64,000 nt of DNA, from assembly GCF_040436345.1 (NCBI RefSeq), contig NC_133230.1, positions 3,989,297 to 4,053,296 on the forward strand, written 5' to 3'. Below, piece by piece: positions 1 through 13,287 of this stretch (the first letter of the stretch is position 1; each line of letters opens with the position of its first letter). The notes under the pieces were generated by a model, which was not told the DNA's origin, made no database searches, and saw only the letters and a list, made by a program, of their open reading frames with translations. Source of the stretch: Pagrus major. Its lineage: Eukaryota; Chordata; Actinopteri; Spariformes; Sparidae. The position numbers and the translations under genes are program-made.

Positions 1-479
1 ATTACAACTTCTATCTTACATCTCGTCTGCAGTACGTTCTGTGAAATCTGCAAGATGATTTGATCCATACAGTGAACCAGTTTTATCAATAGGAGTAATA
101 CTCATGTGTCATATGGAGCTGCAGCTGCGTATCATCTGCATGCCGTAGCTTTGTAAATCAGTCCCAAGGTCCCCGAGAATATTTCCCAGTGGGAGCACGT
201 TAAAGCTGAACAACACGAGTGAGCATGAAAGCCAGACTAAAAAAAGGATGTGGTGTATAGTTAGAATATAAATCATCTGTAAAGTGTTTGTATTGCCGAA
301 GGAAACATTCATATTTAAAGTGAAAGTTCACCCCAAAAATCAAAAACACACATTTTTCCTCTTGTAGTGCTATTTACAACCCAAGCACCAGAATAAACGT
401 TGGCAATGTGAGTTCTGTATCTGCAAACCACAGATATGCTGAAACTTTACATGCGTTTATGTTGCAACTTTTAAGTTTC

Positions 480-700
480 TTTAGGTTCAGCACGCTGTGA
501 TCATTCTCTGCTTAGGTTTAGGTACAGAAAACACTAAGTTAGGGTTAAGAAAAGAGCACGTCTTGGCTTTAAGTACCTGCTCTGTTGCCCAAAAACATGT
601 CTGGATATTTCCTGGGGTCTCCTTAAAGATATCCAGTGGTTTCACACATGCAGATGTTGAAACACAGTCTGGAACTGCGGTCACAGTCTTGGCAGCCTTT
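480..700 (+). repeat. Dispersed repeat, 'taggtttaggtacagaaaac' type, copy 1
   Basis: This piece reads taggtttaggtac, then gttagggttaag, then cgtcttggcttta. The same word order recurs near 42.05 kb (tttaggtttag, ttagagttagg, atgttttggctta) and in reverse complement near 12.74-12.90 kb. I recognise the type as a common interspersed teleost sequence but cannot name its family. Limits are approximate. Confidence 0.5.
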
Positions 701-849
701 TTGCTTAAGATTAGCTTAGCTAGATGGCACTCAGCTTGTGCTGCTCAAAGTGCCAAAAACATAAATATGATTACTCAACACCAGTGACTCCTTACAGAAA
801 TAATGACCCGATTACTCAAGATAATCCACAGACCTCGTTGTGAGCAGTT

Positions 850-1165
850 TGTAGGGGAGTAACGGTACATGTATTCAGCCCGAACCGTCATGCTACAGAC
901 ATCACGGTTCGGTGCTTGCAGTCCTACAAGGAATACATCTGACTGTCGCACAAGAAGAAGAAGATACAAGAAAACAAGATAAAGACGAGGACACTGTGGC
1001 TGACTATGGCGAGTTCAAATGAGACAGAGGAGCTGTAGAGCGAGAGAGAGGTGCAAAACAACAGGACTCCAACGTTTCCTGCTGCTTTTAAGTATCCTCT
1101 AGATGTGAAAGCAGACGGGGCCGAAGACATTACCAAAGCATTTGGCATTAACATCACGTTTACAT
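850..1165. mobile_element. Degenerate hAT-type transposon end
   Basis: The segment opens with taggggagtaacggtacatg and continues with gaaccgt and cacggttcgg words. This resembles the terminal region of teleost hAT (ZBED-like) elements that begin 'GGGGTGTAACGGTACA'. Inside is a short reading frame with a TFPAAFK-like patch that could be an eroded piece of the transposase leader. No intact transposase is present. The call rests on recall of the terminus and was not searched. Confidence 0.45.
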
Positions 1166-2545
1166 TTGTTTTTTTATCCGTCTTCTATAAAAAATATGAC
1201 ATATGCCAGACCGTATGTTCACCGTTAACTGCTTCATGCACTGCAGGCTGCACTGAACTACCTCAGGTGGTGAACAATCTGTAACGTCACTACTGATTCC
1301 AAAAACCGAGGTATAAACCACGCAGAGGGAAGCGTGCATCTACTCTTCCTGCACATGAAACTGCTCACAACAAGTTCTGTGGATTATCTTGAGTAAGCGG
1401 GCCATGATTTCTGGAAATAGATCAATGCTGTTGAGCTTGAGAATATATTTCTTTTGGCAATGTGAGCACCACAAGCACCGAGCGAGTTTCATTATATCGG
1501 AGAGACGGCAGACTTCTCTACAGTCGAAATGCCCAAACCTCAGCAGCTCACATCAACTGGTAAGGCTTATAATAAAAAAAAGTGTTCCTTTGATTAATCA
1601 TCCAAAAAAATATGAAAAAAATGGTTAAAAACATCCAAAACTATTAAACAACAACTTCCATTTGTCTTTTGTGATGGAGATAAATGGGTGTTTCAATGCC
1701 TCCACAGTTCAGCGAGTTTAAAGTGGCACCCAGAGGGCATCAGTTTAAAACTGGTGACCACTGATGTTCAAGAGTTAGACTTGAGACTTCTGTTTGTTTG
1801 TTTGTTCTCGCCTTCTGTTTTAATTTATAATATTGTTTTTTTCCAAGAACTTTGTGTTGCGGATCTGTTTATTTGCGGTGGTCTATAAATAGAAGTAATT
1901 TTGATACGGTGATGTTTTTGGAAGATTTTCTTACAAATCATGAAATTCAAATTAAAAACCAAACTTAATTCAATTTCTTAACCTTTTTATCACTTGACCT
2001 GAGATGAAAGAGAACCCCAGACCTTACTCATACAAACAAAACAAAATCAGATGTATTTATAGAGCTTCATACACAAATAACTCCAGACATGGACTGGTAC
2101 TTGTTTTATTTTGAAAAGAACAGCAGGGACGCTATTCATCCTTAGAATTTCTGTAAATCACACGGTCGATGAAGCTGAGGGGCTGCTGGGTGTCTGGGCT
2201 CTTAATCGAGCTGTGTTCATCTCTCTGTCCATTTGTCCGTCTCTCAGGTGATTCTCAGACACCACCGGTCCATTTTTGATGAACTTTGGAGAGCTGTAGT
2301 CTCTGCACTGCTCTGCTGTTTGCTGCTAAAACTACACTAATTGGCTCAGAGGGGCTGGTATGGAGGGTTACTTGGAGGTCAAAGCTTTAGCACACTTTTA
2401 GTGGAGGCCCAATTTGTCTGTCAATCTGTCAATCACGGGAGACCAAACTAAAGTTTGCAACCAAAACTGTATGCAATTAGCATTATTTATGTGGGCCAGT
2501 TCTACAGAAACAAGATGCATTTTGACAATTTTGACTTTTCTCCAG

Positions 2546-2774
2546 TATGTGAAGCTGATGAACTTCGAGGAGGAAATTCGGGCACACCGGGACCTGGATG
2601 GCTTCCTGGCGAGGGCCACCATCCTGCTGGATGAGACAGCCGCCTCCCTGGATGACGTTCTGAAGAGAATGCTGCATCACGTGGGCCAGGACAGTCACGC
2701 ATCCGAGCCCAGCTGCAACTTCGAGGAGGTGATGAGCATGCTTTTCACAGACGCAGGAGCTCAGGAGGTCAACG
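2546..2774 (+). CDS. slc4a11: slc4a11 visible exon 1 (cytoplasmic domain)
   Basis: It starts in phase 0 after tctccag and ends one base into a Gly/Val codon before gtaagc. It encodes [20 protein letters not shown] through MLFTDAGA, part of the folded N-terminal cytoplasmic domain. The reading frame runs open into the upstream intron as far as 2414, but similarity to the family starts only at the splice site. Confidence 0.95.
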
Positions 2775-5700
2775 GTAAGCAAGCGAACCCGTCGACCTGC
2801 ATGCATAAAAAACAGCTTGTGGAAGAAATGTGTGAAAGACAACCTGAGCACAGTAAAACTGAGAACTTGTACCGCCTGTTCGTGCTCACAGTCAGACCCC
2901 CGTGACATATGACTCCTGACCTAAAAACATCTGACGTGTTCACATGTCAACACCTACCTGAAAAAACGGCTTCACCTCCGGCTCGGGAGCAGGATTGTCA
3001 GATAGACTTGAGAATGGTTCAAGAAGCTTTTAAGACCCAAAGGAAGGTTTGCGATGGTTGAATCGAGGCCGTTCATTTGCCCCACAGCTTTTTTAAAAGT
3101 GGACACAAATAGAGCTCAATGTGCCGAATCGTGCTGGCAACCATTTACATGTGCAGACATTAATTCCCAGGAATACTGCCAAGTGGTAATCGTACGGATT
3201 AATGTACTTGTACGTAAAAACGCATAGAAAAGACATATTTTGGCTTGAAAAATGTCTTGTTTGTTGACCTTTTTTTTCTCTCAAACCTATTAATTGATAT
3301 CAAGATTAATCTAATAGTTGGCAGCTATTCGATTCATTGTTGCTGTTCCACTTTAAATTAATATTTCAAGAGATAAAAGGGTTTAGTTAAAAATGGTAAA
3401 GACAGTTTTGCTAGCACACATCTACGTTTTAATCCTCCTATTTATACCTGAAAAGCTTTAAGTTTATTCTACCTAAAAGTATTTAAGATATGCATAAAGT
3501 TTTCTGCCCACCTTCCTCTCCTCTAATGCATAAATTCATTTCTGAAATGTAGCATAGTTTCCACAGGTTTCGGTGCCCATTTTGTCGGCTTATAGATCCA
3601 TGTCACATTAGTTCAGTCCCTCCAGCACAGGTCCTTCTGGCTGAGTAGCAAAGCCTCTTGGTTAAGGCGAATCTCCTCAGCCCATTAGAGCAGGAGAAAT
3701 CCGCCTTCTTACATAACAGTATGTATCCATTGTTGAAGCCTCGCTCTCTGCTGCAAGCACGCCGCTTTCACAAAAGTAATTATTCTGCAAATCAAACGAT
3801 GTCACAAAGAATTGAATTTTTTTTTGCAGTGCATTAATTTTGCCTGGCTGTAAGATGTTTAAAGATGCAGGAAAATACACACAAGGGGGTTTTCTCTGCA
3901 CGATAAGAGCATGTGGATGGTTGTGTACGGTGCTGCCTGTCATATACTCCGTCTCCGGTGTTTTCCTGTCTGGCTGGGCCTGGTGTCCGCAGTTGTTGAT
4001 GGTTAGTCTGAGGTGGGTGGTGTGTGACGCTCAACCCTGCACAGCCGCCTCTGACAGATCTGCGAGGTGATAATTGACTTCTGTCATCGATCACTCACTT
4101 AGCTTTTCAAATGCCTCTCGGAGACTCTCAAGCTGCGATGGGCTGCGGCTACTTGACTGTTTCTCTCTGAGAATACCCCGCAAAGAGGCAAAAGGAAGAG
4201 GCTTTTTTTTTTCTTCTTCTTTGTGGCTGCCATCTTAACAAAAAAGGCTTCCTGCGCAGGTCTGAGCTGTCTGAGGATCAATTTGAGCTTTCAGGGATCT
4301 CACTGAAATTTGAAGTGGCTTATAGCCGCATAGAAAAATAAAGGATAATACTTTAATATCTCTGATACTTTATTATAAACCCCTAACCTGACCCTAACCT
4401 GGCCTTAAACCCTAACCCTGTTATCAAGTACTGCCCGCACTCATCAGTACAACCTTAAATATACAGTGTCAGGGGAATATACATTATTAGTACGAAAGAT
4501 CTTAAATATTAGCATAAAAGAAAGCAGTCACAGTCACGTGTGTTACTAACTAACTAAAGGTTCTCAGAAACAATACTCATGATTTTATTTTTAATAACTA
4601 CTCTTTTAGTTCAGCTCAAACTTGACTCGTCACTCCGGGGAAATACACGAGCAGCAGCAGAAGGATAATAGTCGAGATGAGAACCGGGTGATAATTAATT
4701 GCGCTGCAGATGATGTAACAATTCCACAATTATGCAACAAAGACAAAGATTTACTGTTTCAAAGATGTAAATGAGCTACACTACTGTGCTTCAGCTGTTA
4801 AATTATATCTACAGATGGATGTAGCGTATAGAAATAATTACAGAATGAACAGAAAAGATGTGAAAGAAATCAATTCAGTCATTAGATTATGTATTCACGT
4901 CACGGAGGAAGGTTTGTTTTTCAAGCCTTACCTATGACTCTTAAATTTTGACTTGGTGTTATTTAATAATTTAATAAGAATATGCAGCACTTCAAAAGGT
5001 TTTTGAAATCCTTCTCTTCAGTATGTTGTTGTGCCATGACTCATAGTTTCACTCAGAGTGAGAATCCCCACGTTGCATGTCGAGATCCTTGAATTGAAAT
5101 CACGAATGTTCACGTACCAAACACTCATGTCACCGCTGTGGTGGTGGGGGTATAAACAAAAATAACAAAGACTCTTCCTCGGGGGGGGGAATACATTCAT
5201 ATTGCACGTAAAGTATGTTATCAACGGGACATATCTCTTCAGGTATTAATTTCTGCCGTATCTGCGTTCACTCTGCCACGGCGGGGTGATACGGCTGGCG
5301 AGCGGACCAGCTCATTTGGAGTGTAATACTGTACAGCTGTGAGATAAAGAGAACAGGGGCGAGATTATAACAGGCACAGAAAGAACAGAGAATTACAGAA
5401 ATGAAAAAAAGATGAAAGCCCACAGAGATAATTAGTCCTGCTCCAACTCGTACAGAGGAGTCGCTTTTTTTGTGGAGGCCAACTTGTGCTGTTTTTTTTC
5501 TTCTTCACTTCTCTCCTGGGATTCGGTGATGAAGCACAATACACTCGTTGTGCCGAGTAACGAGTGATGCAATGCATTGATAATGATATTACTACAGCCA
5601 CTACTATGAAAATAACACTGCATCCTTTAAGATAGTCCAACGTTTTAAGCCGATAAATGATTACAGGATGCCGACGATGATGACAGCGCATACAACAGTG

Positions 5701-8700
5701 ATGAGCAGCTGTCTCGCAGTGACTAATTGTTAATATTTTGAGTAATGATGTATTGTGTAATTGTATTTTCCCTCTCTTCCCTTTGTGCTGCCATTCAGAG
5801 CTACAGTGCTCGTTGCTGCGCGCTCTGCTGATTGTCTGCCCTATTTGTGATGACTGTACCATAATTTCTCCCCTAAATTGCTGTCACCTTTGATCGATCT
5901 CGCCCGGCTCTCCACTTCGCCTCGATTTGCATAATCCTCCTGTGTTATTCTTTTTTTTTTTTTCTTTTTTACATTTGCCAGCTCAAATCAAACTGAAAAA
6001 CAGTCATGATTTGAGAGCTGCAAAGGTAAGACTTCAAAACTTTACAAAATGCGGGCAGCCATTTCTACAGTCTGTGACCCTGAGGGCCTCTGTAAACCCT
6101 CCCAACATGTTTATTGATAAAAAAAAATACATGAGCATCTGTTAAAGCTGCGTACTTTTTTTCCTAACAACATACTTTGCAGATACATGACAGCAGCTAC
6201 TGTAAATAATCTGAACATAATTAACTCTCTTCAACAGGAAAAAGCTGCTGTGTATTTCTGAATCCAGCGACTCTCTCTCCTCTCTCTGTTATAATAATAT
6301 ATCTTTTCCAGGCCGGCAGGTGTGACACTTCACTATGAAAATCTCCCTGTAACATTCTGCAGGAATGATCAGAATACTAAATTGGAGCCATTAATTCGAG
6401 CTCTTTACCACATGAAAAAATGGCCGGCCACACATGTCATTTTTTCCATCTTGATCTCTTCATTGACGTCTTTGGGCTTCTTCTTCTTCACACTCGCCGA
6501 ACACGTAACTGCTATCGGTGATAAAATCCAATTTTTGGTAATAGCCTGTAGACGGTAATCAAGATAAGATCTCGCTGCGCCCAACAAAGACGAGACATTG
6601 AGGGATTTTCTCTGGAAAATGATATTTAATATGCATGAGGTAAAGGAGGGCAGGAAATGAAGCTTCTGTTCAGCAGAGATATTTATGTGCGTGCCTGTTA
6701 AGCAGAAAGTGTGTCTATGTGTGTGTGTGAGGTTGCAGAGTGTGTCGTACTGTATGTGTGTGTAAAATCCAAGAAACTGCTCGCCTGTTGATCAGAAAAA
6801 AGGTGACTGACTCTGGTTTTTCTCCTCTTGGTTTTTTTTCTCCCTCCATGCAGACAAGTCTCAAAGTTTCGTTTTCTTTGATGACGGTAAGCTGTGCTAA
6901 TTGGATGAAAATGTCAGCATCAGCCGCCACGAGGCTGCAATCAGTGGTTTTGCTTCTGTACCCAATCACCATCAGTATGCCGTTTGTGTTCCCGAGCCAC
7001 ACTCGGGACTGGGTCGATCCATTGAGTCATCAAATGATTACAGACACCGGCAATCGCTCCGTGTCACAGATATCGATGCCTCTTCAGCTGCCCCTCAAAT
7101 CAACGCCCTCTCCGTCCAGCAGAATCTTTGTCCAATAATGTTCTTGGCTCTTTTTGTGAAAAAAAAAATTAAATAAATGCTGCTCCTGTGTGAATAATTA
7201 ATAAATCAATTTGGTTGAGATTGGATAAAATGCTAATAATTTAAGGGGAGACACTAACAGGTGGAAACACTGGTCAGTTTTTAAGATTCTGCATCTTTAA
7301 CTTGACTAACAAAATGTAGGTGTTTATTTTAGTTCACACATCTGTTCTGGACATTAATGCTATTATGTGCATATTTAATTACACAACATCAGAAAGCTTA
7401 ATCTAAGTAATAAACTATCTAATAGTTAAAATTTTTACCCTAGTCTCAATTTTTGCCTTAATATGTATTAAATTTTTCAACAAAAATCTTTAAAGGCTGT
7501 TTTTTCACAAAATATGTTTTTTTCTCAGACCCTGAGCCAGAATATCTCCACTTCACTGACCCTCACACACCAAACTTTACAGTTTTATTCCCATTTATAT
7601 TTTGAAGGTTATTACAGAGCGGTTTGTTCATGAATCATTCCCAGCAATAACGTATTAAACCTAAAAAAACATGGTGAAAATTTTTATTTTTTGTATTTTT
7701 CATTTTTGCAACAGCTGTAATGTAAACTCTTACCATCAAAGTTAAGCTAAAAGTGCTTGTTTTTTCCAGCATTGACCTTTTTCTAAAGTTTAAGATATGA
7801 ATAAATATTAGATATTCATCCATGACTTTTGAAATAAATTCTTGCTGGTAGTTCCTTTTAATATTTTATATTGATTAATTTGATAAGCAAGCACTTTTTG
7901 ATGTATTTCGACCCATCTCTGATTGTTGATAAATGTATTTAATCATTTTATGGAGTGATAAATGAGACATCTAAAATACTCCAACTCTAACATGTCAGCT
8001 AAATGAAACGACCCTGCTTCTATCCGTCTGTTTTTGCATTTTTAATTAGATGCTGCCTCATTTGCATATTTAAACATAACATTTCAGGAAACTCGTTATA
8101 CAAAAAATAACTGTCTAAACGTAAGAACTCAACCGGAGACGTTTCATGTTGATATCTAGTTACAAACTGCACTTTATTAGCCTGTAGTGTCTTCTCCTAA
8201 TTAGCTTTTTGGGGCATTTTAGTTCTTGTTTTCTAAATTTCATATTCAGGTAATTTGCTCTTCACACTGAGTATATGATTGGAGTTTAGCTCGTTATATA
8301 TGCGGCGCTTGACTTTGATACCACACCCGTGTAGGGCGTTGATTTATTTACCGTTAATGTAATTTGTTTTTATGCGAGCGAGTCGAAGATTAGAATTGAC
8401 AACCTCTCTAGATAACGAGGTTTCACCATTGACCCAGTCCTCGTGGCCCCTCTCATCATCATGTGATATCATAGCACCCGTGTCCCGCATGGTGATTGGC
8501 TTACGATGGTTACCTAATATACAGTAAGTGTTTCATCTGCCGCTGCTGTATGGAGCCCTGCTGTGTGTTAATCACCTCCTTCAAAGTGCCCTCCACAAGC
8601 CACACTTTGAAGGAAACCAATCATTTCCATTTGTGTGTGTGTTTATGAGTGTGTGTTCGCTGGCAGGTCTACCGACGGTTGAGAACCACAGTTAATCTTT

Positions 8701-11700
8701 AAGGCAGCATGAGATCATGAGGTTTTATTGAGGTCACCTCTGAGAATTAATGTAACGAGTCTCCTTGCCAAAAGGACTCGTGGCCTTTTGAAACATACAC
8801 AGAAAGACCATGAATCTGTGTGTGTTTCTGCTGCTGATTTTTTTTTCTGACTGGCACGTTTCCCTCACTGGTTTAGCATATTTATTGATTCGTCTCTTCC
8901 TTATTTGTGACAGACTGCATTATCCCCGTTTGATTTACAGAAATTGCAATCTGTTTTTCGCCCCCTCCGACCGAAACCGTGCGGATAATGCAGTCAAAGA
9001 ATTCACCAAGAAATCCATAAAGATCAAAGAGGGCAATCCAGTCTTGCCTTCCTCCATATTTTTCATCACTTTCCATTGAAGTTTGTCACATTTGATATGC
9101 TGCGTGTGAGCATCTGTAATTTTTTATTTTTTTTCCCTGTCTATGTGTGGAAACAGTGGTGTTTGCATACCAAAAAGCTGACGAAACCCCGTAGAAATCT
9201 CCACATAACTGACAAATATCAAAGGTGCATGTCTCAATTAGCCTCCCACTTGATCACATCAGCAACCTTAACTCCCACACCTCTCCTCCTAACATCCGAG
9301 ACAGGTTTGTTGACCTCAGCTGGAGCTAGCGTACGCCTTATTCCAATAACCCACGCATGATCCTGACCATTTACAACGGAGACCGGGGTGGTGGAGGGTC
9401 GGGGTTTCACAGAAAAGTCGATCAAAACTGTGCATCGTTGTAGACTGTGGGTTTAACACAGTGTGGTAGGCTATTCATAGCCTTTGAGACGGCCTTCTAA
9501 TAACCAAACATGGACATGACTTCATCATATCAGTTAAACACAATCTAAACCATTTAGAGAAGAAAAGACTCCCTCTATCCCTGCAAGACAGCCGTCATGT
9601 TGTTCCTGTAGTATCTCCAAATTGAGGCCTCTGTTGGCAGGTCTCACCCACATGACTTAAACTTTAAGGGCACAGTCACACATATGCAAAATCAACCAGG
9701 GTTTATATTCTTCTCAGGTTCACTTCAAATAAAACATTTGCATCCACTGGCGAAGCAAATCTGCATCTTGGCATCGCGTGGACAACAAACTAGCAGACTT
9801 ATTTTTGTGTGCCTCACATCCTGCAACATTCAGTACTGGCAGGCGATGGTCATTTGCTGAGATGGGCATATGTGTGACCGTGCCTTTAATGGTTGCCACT
9901 ACTTTTTGGGAGTAGTTGTTGACTACTAAAATGCAGCAGATGTACAGGCCCTAGTGGAGGGAACGATGTAGGCGTGATCGCGTCTGCAAAGTAAAGACGC
10001 CAAGATTTCATTAGCTTAGAAATTAAAATGTGCTTATTGTTATTTCACTTGGATGTTTGACCGTCACTCTGCAGAATAAGGTACAGTACGAGTCCTCAAA
10101 CTGAAAGACTGTTCCCACGTTTATCTTCTCGAGGGGGCAAAGTTTCTCTGTGCTGTCAAAAATGTGTTTTTCTTTTCTGTTCCCACAGTTGAATGTGGAT
10201 GAAAACAAAGCCGACGCAAATTATTATTCCAAGCGGAGAATTTTAATTTGTCTGCAGGGGACCTTTTGAATAAATGCACACCAAAATAACATTAGCAGCA
10301 GAGAATAAGAGGACGCTGTTTGGCTGTAGTGATTGCGAGGACAGTGAGTGAGATTTATGACAAAGTGCTCAGTCATGTGTCGTTTTTGTAGAAGCTTCCC
10401 ACTTTTAGTAGTAGTGATATTTAACCCTGAACACTGAGTCAGTGTTCATGCTCTGCTCCGGCTGTTGAACTACTCTCAACACTGAAACAATCTCTCTCAC
10501 TTACAGAGGAGATTTGTCAGTAAAAAAAACATTGAAGTGGTTGTAATATGAAGGCTGGCGGCTAGCAGCATTAGCCGTTATCGTCCCTCGAATGGTCCGA
10601 CATTGGCCACCTAGTCTCTCGGTACTGAAGACCACACGTTGTCTACCTCTCTCCTGTAACCTCTGTTTCCTTCTTTTCCCTCCTCCTCTCTTTATCTTTT
10701 AATCTTTCTATTGTTCTGTTTGCGTCTCTTTCTCTCGTTCTCGTCTCCGCCGTTTCTTCTCCCCCCTGACGTCAATGAGAAATTGGATGGTTTTTGATTA
10801 TTACATGGCTGTCAGGCTTACTGCCATTAATTGAATTGAATCCCAGTCCACCTCCTTCACTTCTCCGTCCCCTCCCCTTCCGTCTCTCCCCTCTTCTCCT
10901 CGTCTGGTCTCGCTCTCATTTTCCTTCTTGTTTGTCACGTTCTTTATTTTTCGTGACATCTTTTTTTTTTTTTCAGTTTCATTCCCTTGGTCCTTCTTTG
11001 CCCCTGTTTCCTCTCTCTCTCTTTCTATTCGTGTCTCCTCCATCTTCCTTTTATTTTTTGTCTCTCCGTGTCTCCCTCGTTTTTCCTCTTCCTCTCATCT
11101 CTTTCTCCCCCTCTTCCTCCCTACATTCCCCCTTCTTTTACAGGCTTCCTTTCATCCTTTTTTCTTCCCCTGTACATGCTCCCTCTCTCTTATATTTCTC
11201 CGTCTCTCTTGTCTGTTCCCCCCCCCCTTCACTCTCATTCTCCCCTCTCCGACTCTCTCCCTCCTTGAGCACTGTGATACTGTTGTCATGGTGACGCCCA
11301 TCATTTTCTGGCATGAATGGAGGATACTTTATTGATGAGACGGCATGGCAGTGAGAGAGAGAGAGAGGGGAGAAAGGGGGGGAGTGATGGAGAGAAGAGA
11401 CAAAAGACAGAAAGAAAAGGGAGAAAAACCACTGGCAGGGAAAATCCGAATGATATGGAAATGATCGTCCCCGCTGCTTACGATACAAAACATTTCCACC
11501 CTGTAATTTGCTCGCCGCTGATGAGTCAAAGAGGACGTTGCAAGCCAAGGCACGCAGAATCTTCTTGAGGGGTTTGGGAAAGTCAGGGCTGCTGAAGAAT
11601 ATCCCCCAAAACACTATTATTCATCACTCTCCGCGTGAGAAGTCGGGAGGGAGATTCCTCCTATTAGGAGGCAACACACTGGCTTCAGCAGTGCCCCTAG

Positions 11701-13233
11701 TTGTCCATTTTTAATGATTCCTGTGTAAACACGGCAGCATAATGAAATGTGCTTTTTTAAATCTGAGCGTTGGTGTTTTCTGGGGTTGGATGGACATCGT
11801 TATTAGCGTGTCATGGTGCGGTGTTTGCACACAGCGCAAGACTGGCAATCGGCGCCTAAAGCAGAAGGCGAGCTTGTTAGACACTTCTGATGTAGACATC
11901 ATATTGGGAGGCTTGGCACAGCAGATAAGACTCTAGATTTGTATTGAACGTTTTAAGCATTTGGCTGACAACCGTTAGGGCCAGATAAAGAAATCAGAGC
12001 TAGGTTTTATATTTAAATACATAAATATTTGCGATCTAAACATTAGAGGCTGATGAACGTGTGAGTATACATTTTAGAGTGGAGGGATGACATGCACGCC
12101 CACACAGAGGAGAAGAAGAGTTCAGCCCTGTGTAGAAGAAAACAGGAGTGTGTGAGGATCAGTCTGGACTTGAGGTTGATCTCAGTAAACCCTGTGTTTG
12201 ACCTCTGACCTTTGCCCCCCACAGTCCACCTGCTGTCAGAGACGATCCAGGGGGTGACAGCCACGGCCACCGGGGTCCAGTACCAGCAGTCCTGGCTCTG
12301 CATCCTGTAAGCTATCGTGTGTGTGTGTGTGTGTGTGTGTGTGGATGATGATAAAAACATTACCAACAATTTTGTTAATTGACTATTTGTGTTCAGTTAT
12401 CTGGTAAAAAATAAAAATAACATACTTTGTTGTTGCTTCTTGAATCCTGATAATTTTCTGCCTTTTTCTTTCATTTCATTGTTAATTTAATGTTTTTGTT
12501 TTGGGACTGCAATCTTAAGACACCATTTTGGGTTTCAGGAAAATGTTCAATATAGTTTTGACATTTAATAGATTAAACCATCATTGGATGAATAGAAAAA
12601 TTGCTATAGAGCGACAAAGTTCTCACAGGAACCGGCTCGAGGTGGATAAATGTTTCACCAAAAATCTGACTTTAGTAAAAGAAACTGCGGTTTGTCTCCT
12701 GATTCCTGTTTCATACCAACAGTCGACATGCTTTCTTTAAAAGTGTGACCACCAACCCAAACCTTAACCACGTGTTTATTATTGTAACATGATGACAAAC
12801 GTCTCCTAACCTCAATGATAATTATGATTTATAACCGAAACCATTATGTTTCCACAAACCTAACCAAGTCGTTTTAGTGCCTAAACTTAAACTACAGCAT
12901 TATCACATCATGAAAATGATTTATCTGCAGTGATCTATAGTGATTTTGACCGACACACACAATTATTTTATTCTGACAGCACATTTTGTCATTTAATTTG
13001 AAAAACTCGTCACTTTTAATCACTCAATCCTTTAATCTTACCTGAAATATTCCAAATCACCAAATTTTGGAGATTGAATGTGGTCATGTTTTTAAAAATG
13101 TAATATTTGAATCTTGTATAGAACTGCAGGCATTAAGATTTCTCTGCATTATATATGTGCATATGTCCACATACAGTACATTCATGTATATGTGTGTCTC
13201 ACCCAGCACATTTGAATACTGTCTACCTGTTGC

Positions 13234-13287
<54 letters not shown>

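Larger units (their letters stand above)
1..2545 (+). other. slc4a11: slc4a11 intron, 3' part (upstream of first visible exon)
   Basis: No coding exon is recognisable here. The family's acidic N-terminal exons, before the RAHRDLDGF motif, were looked for and not seen, so they should lie upstream of the window. The stretch ends in a pyrimidine-rich acceptor (cttttctccag) directly before the first visible exon. It holds two repeat fragments described separately and otherwise plain AT-rich intron. An unrecognised alternative first exon cannot be excluded, because human SLC4A11 is known to have alternative N-termini. Confidence 0.6.
2775..12224 (+). other. slc4a11: slc4a11 intron (9.4 kb)
   Basis: This is the longest slc4a11 intron and no exon was recognised in it. 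It contains short telomere-like CCCTAA words at 4377-4420, homopolymer A/T runs, and a long C/T-rich tract at 10650-11276 followed by a purine-rich stretch. Two or three blocks of mixed, non-repetitive composition (about 6310-7150 and 11440-11780) look like candidate conserved non-coding DNA. The ORFs in it are short and unsupported. Confidence 0.85.

Noticed and set aside
2483..2908. 141-codon minus-strand frame over the first visible exon
   Set aside because: Antisense shadow of a real exon whose sense product matches slc4a11.
4377..4420. Interstitial telomere or chromosome-fusion scar
   Set aside because: Only about five imperfect CCCTAA words. Similar words occur in common fish repeats.
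5365..5862. 165-codon minus-strand frame
   Set aside because: No recognisable domain, odd Cys/His-rich composition, no splice sites, and it lies deep in an intron. Probably chance.
10794..11614. 166-codon, 135-codon and 158-codon frames on both strands
   Set aside because: They are products of the polypyrimidine tract and the GA-rich stretch: Ser/Leu/Pro/Phe or Arg/Glu low complexity, no domain, several overlapping frames open at once.
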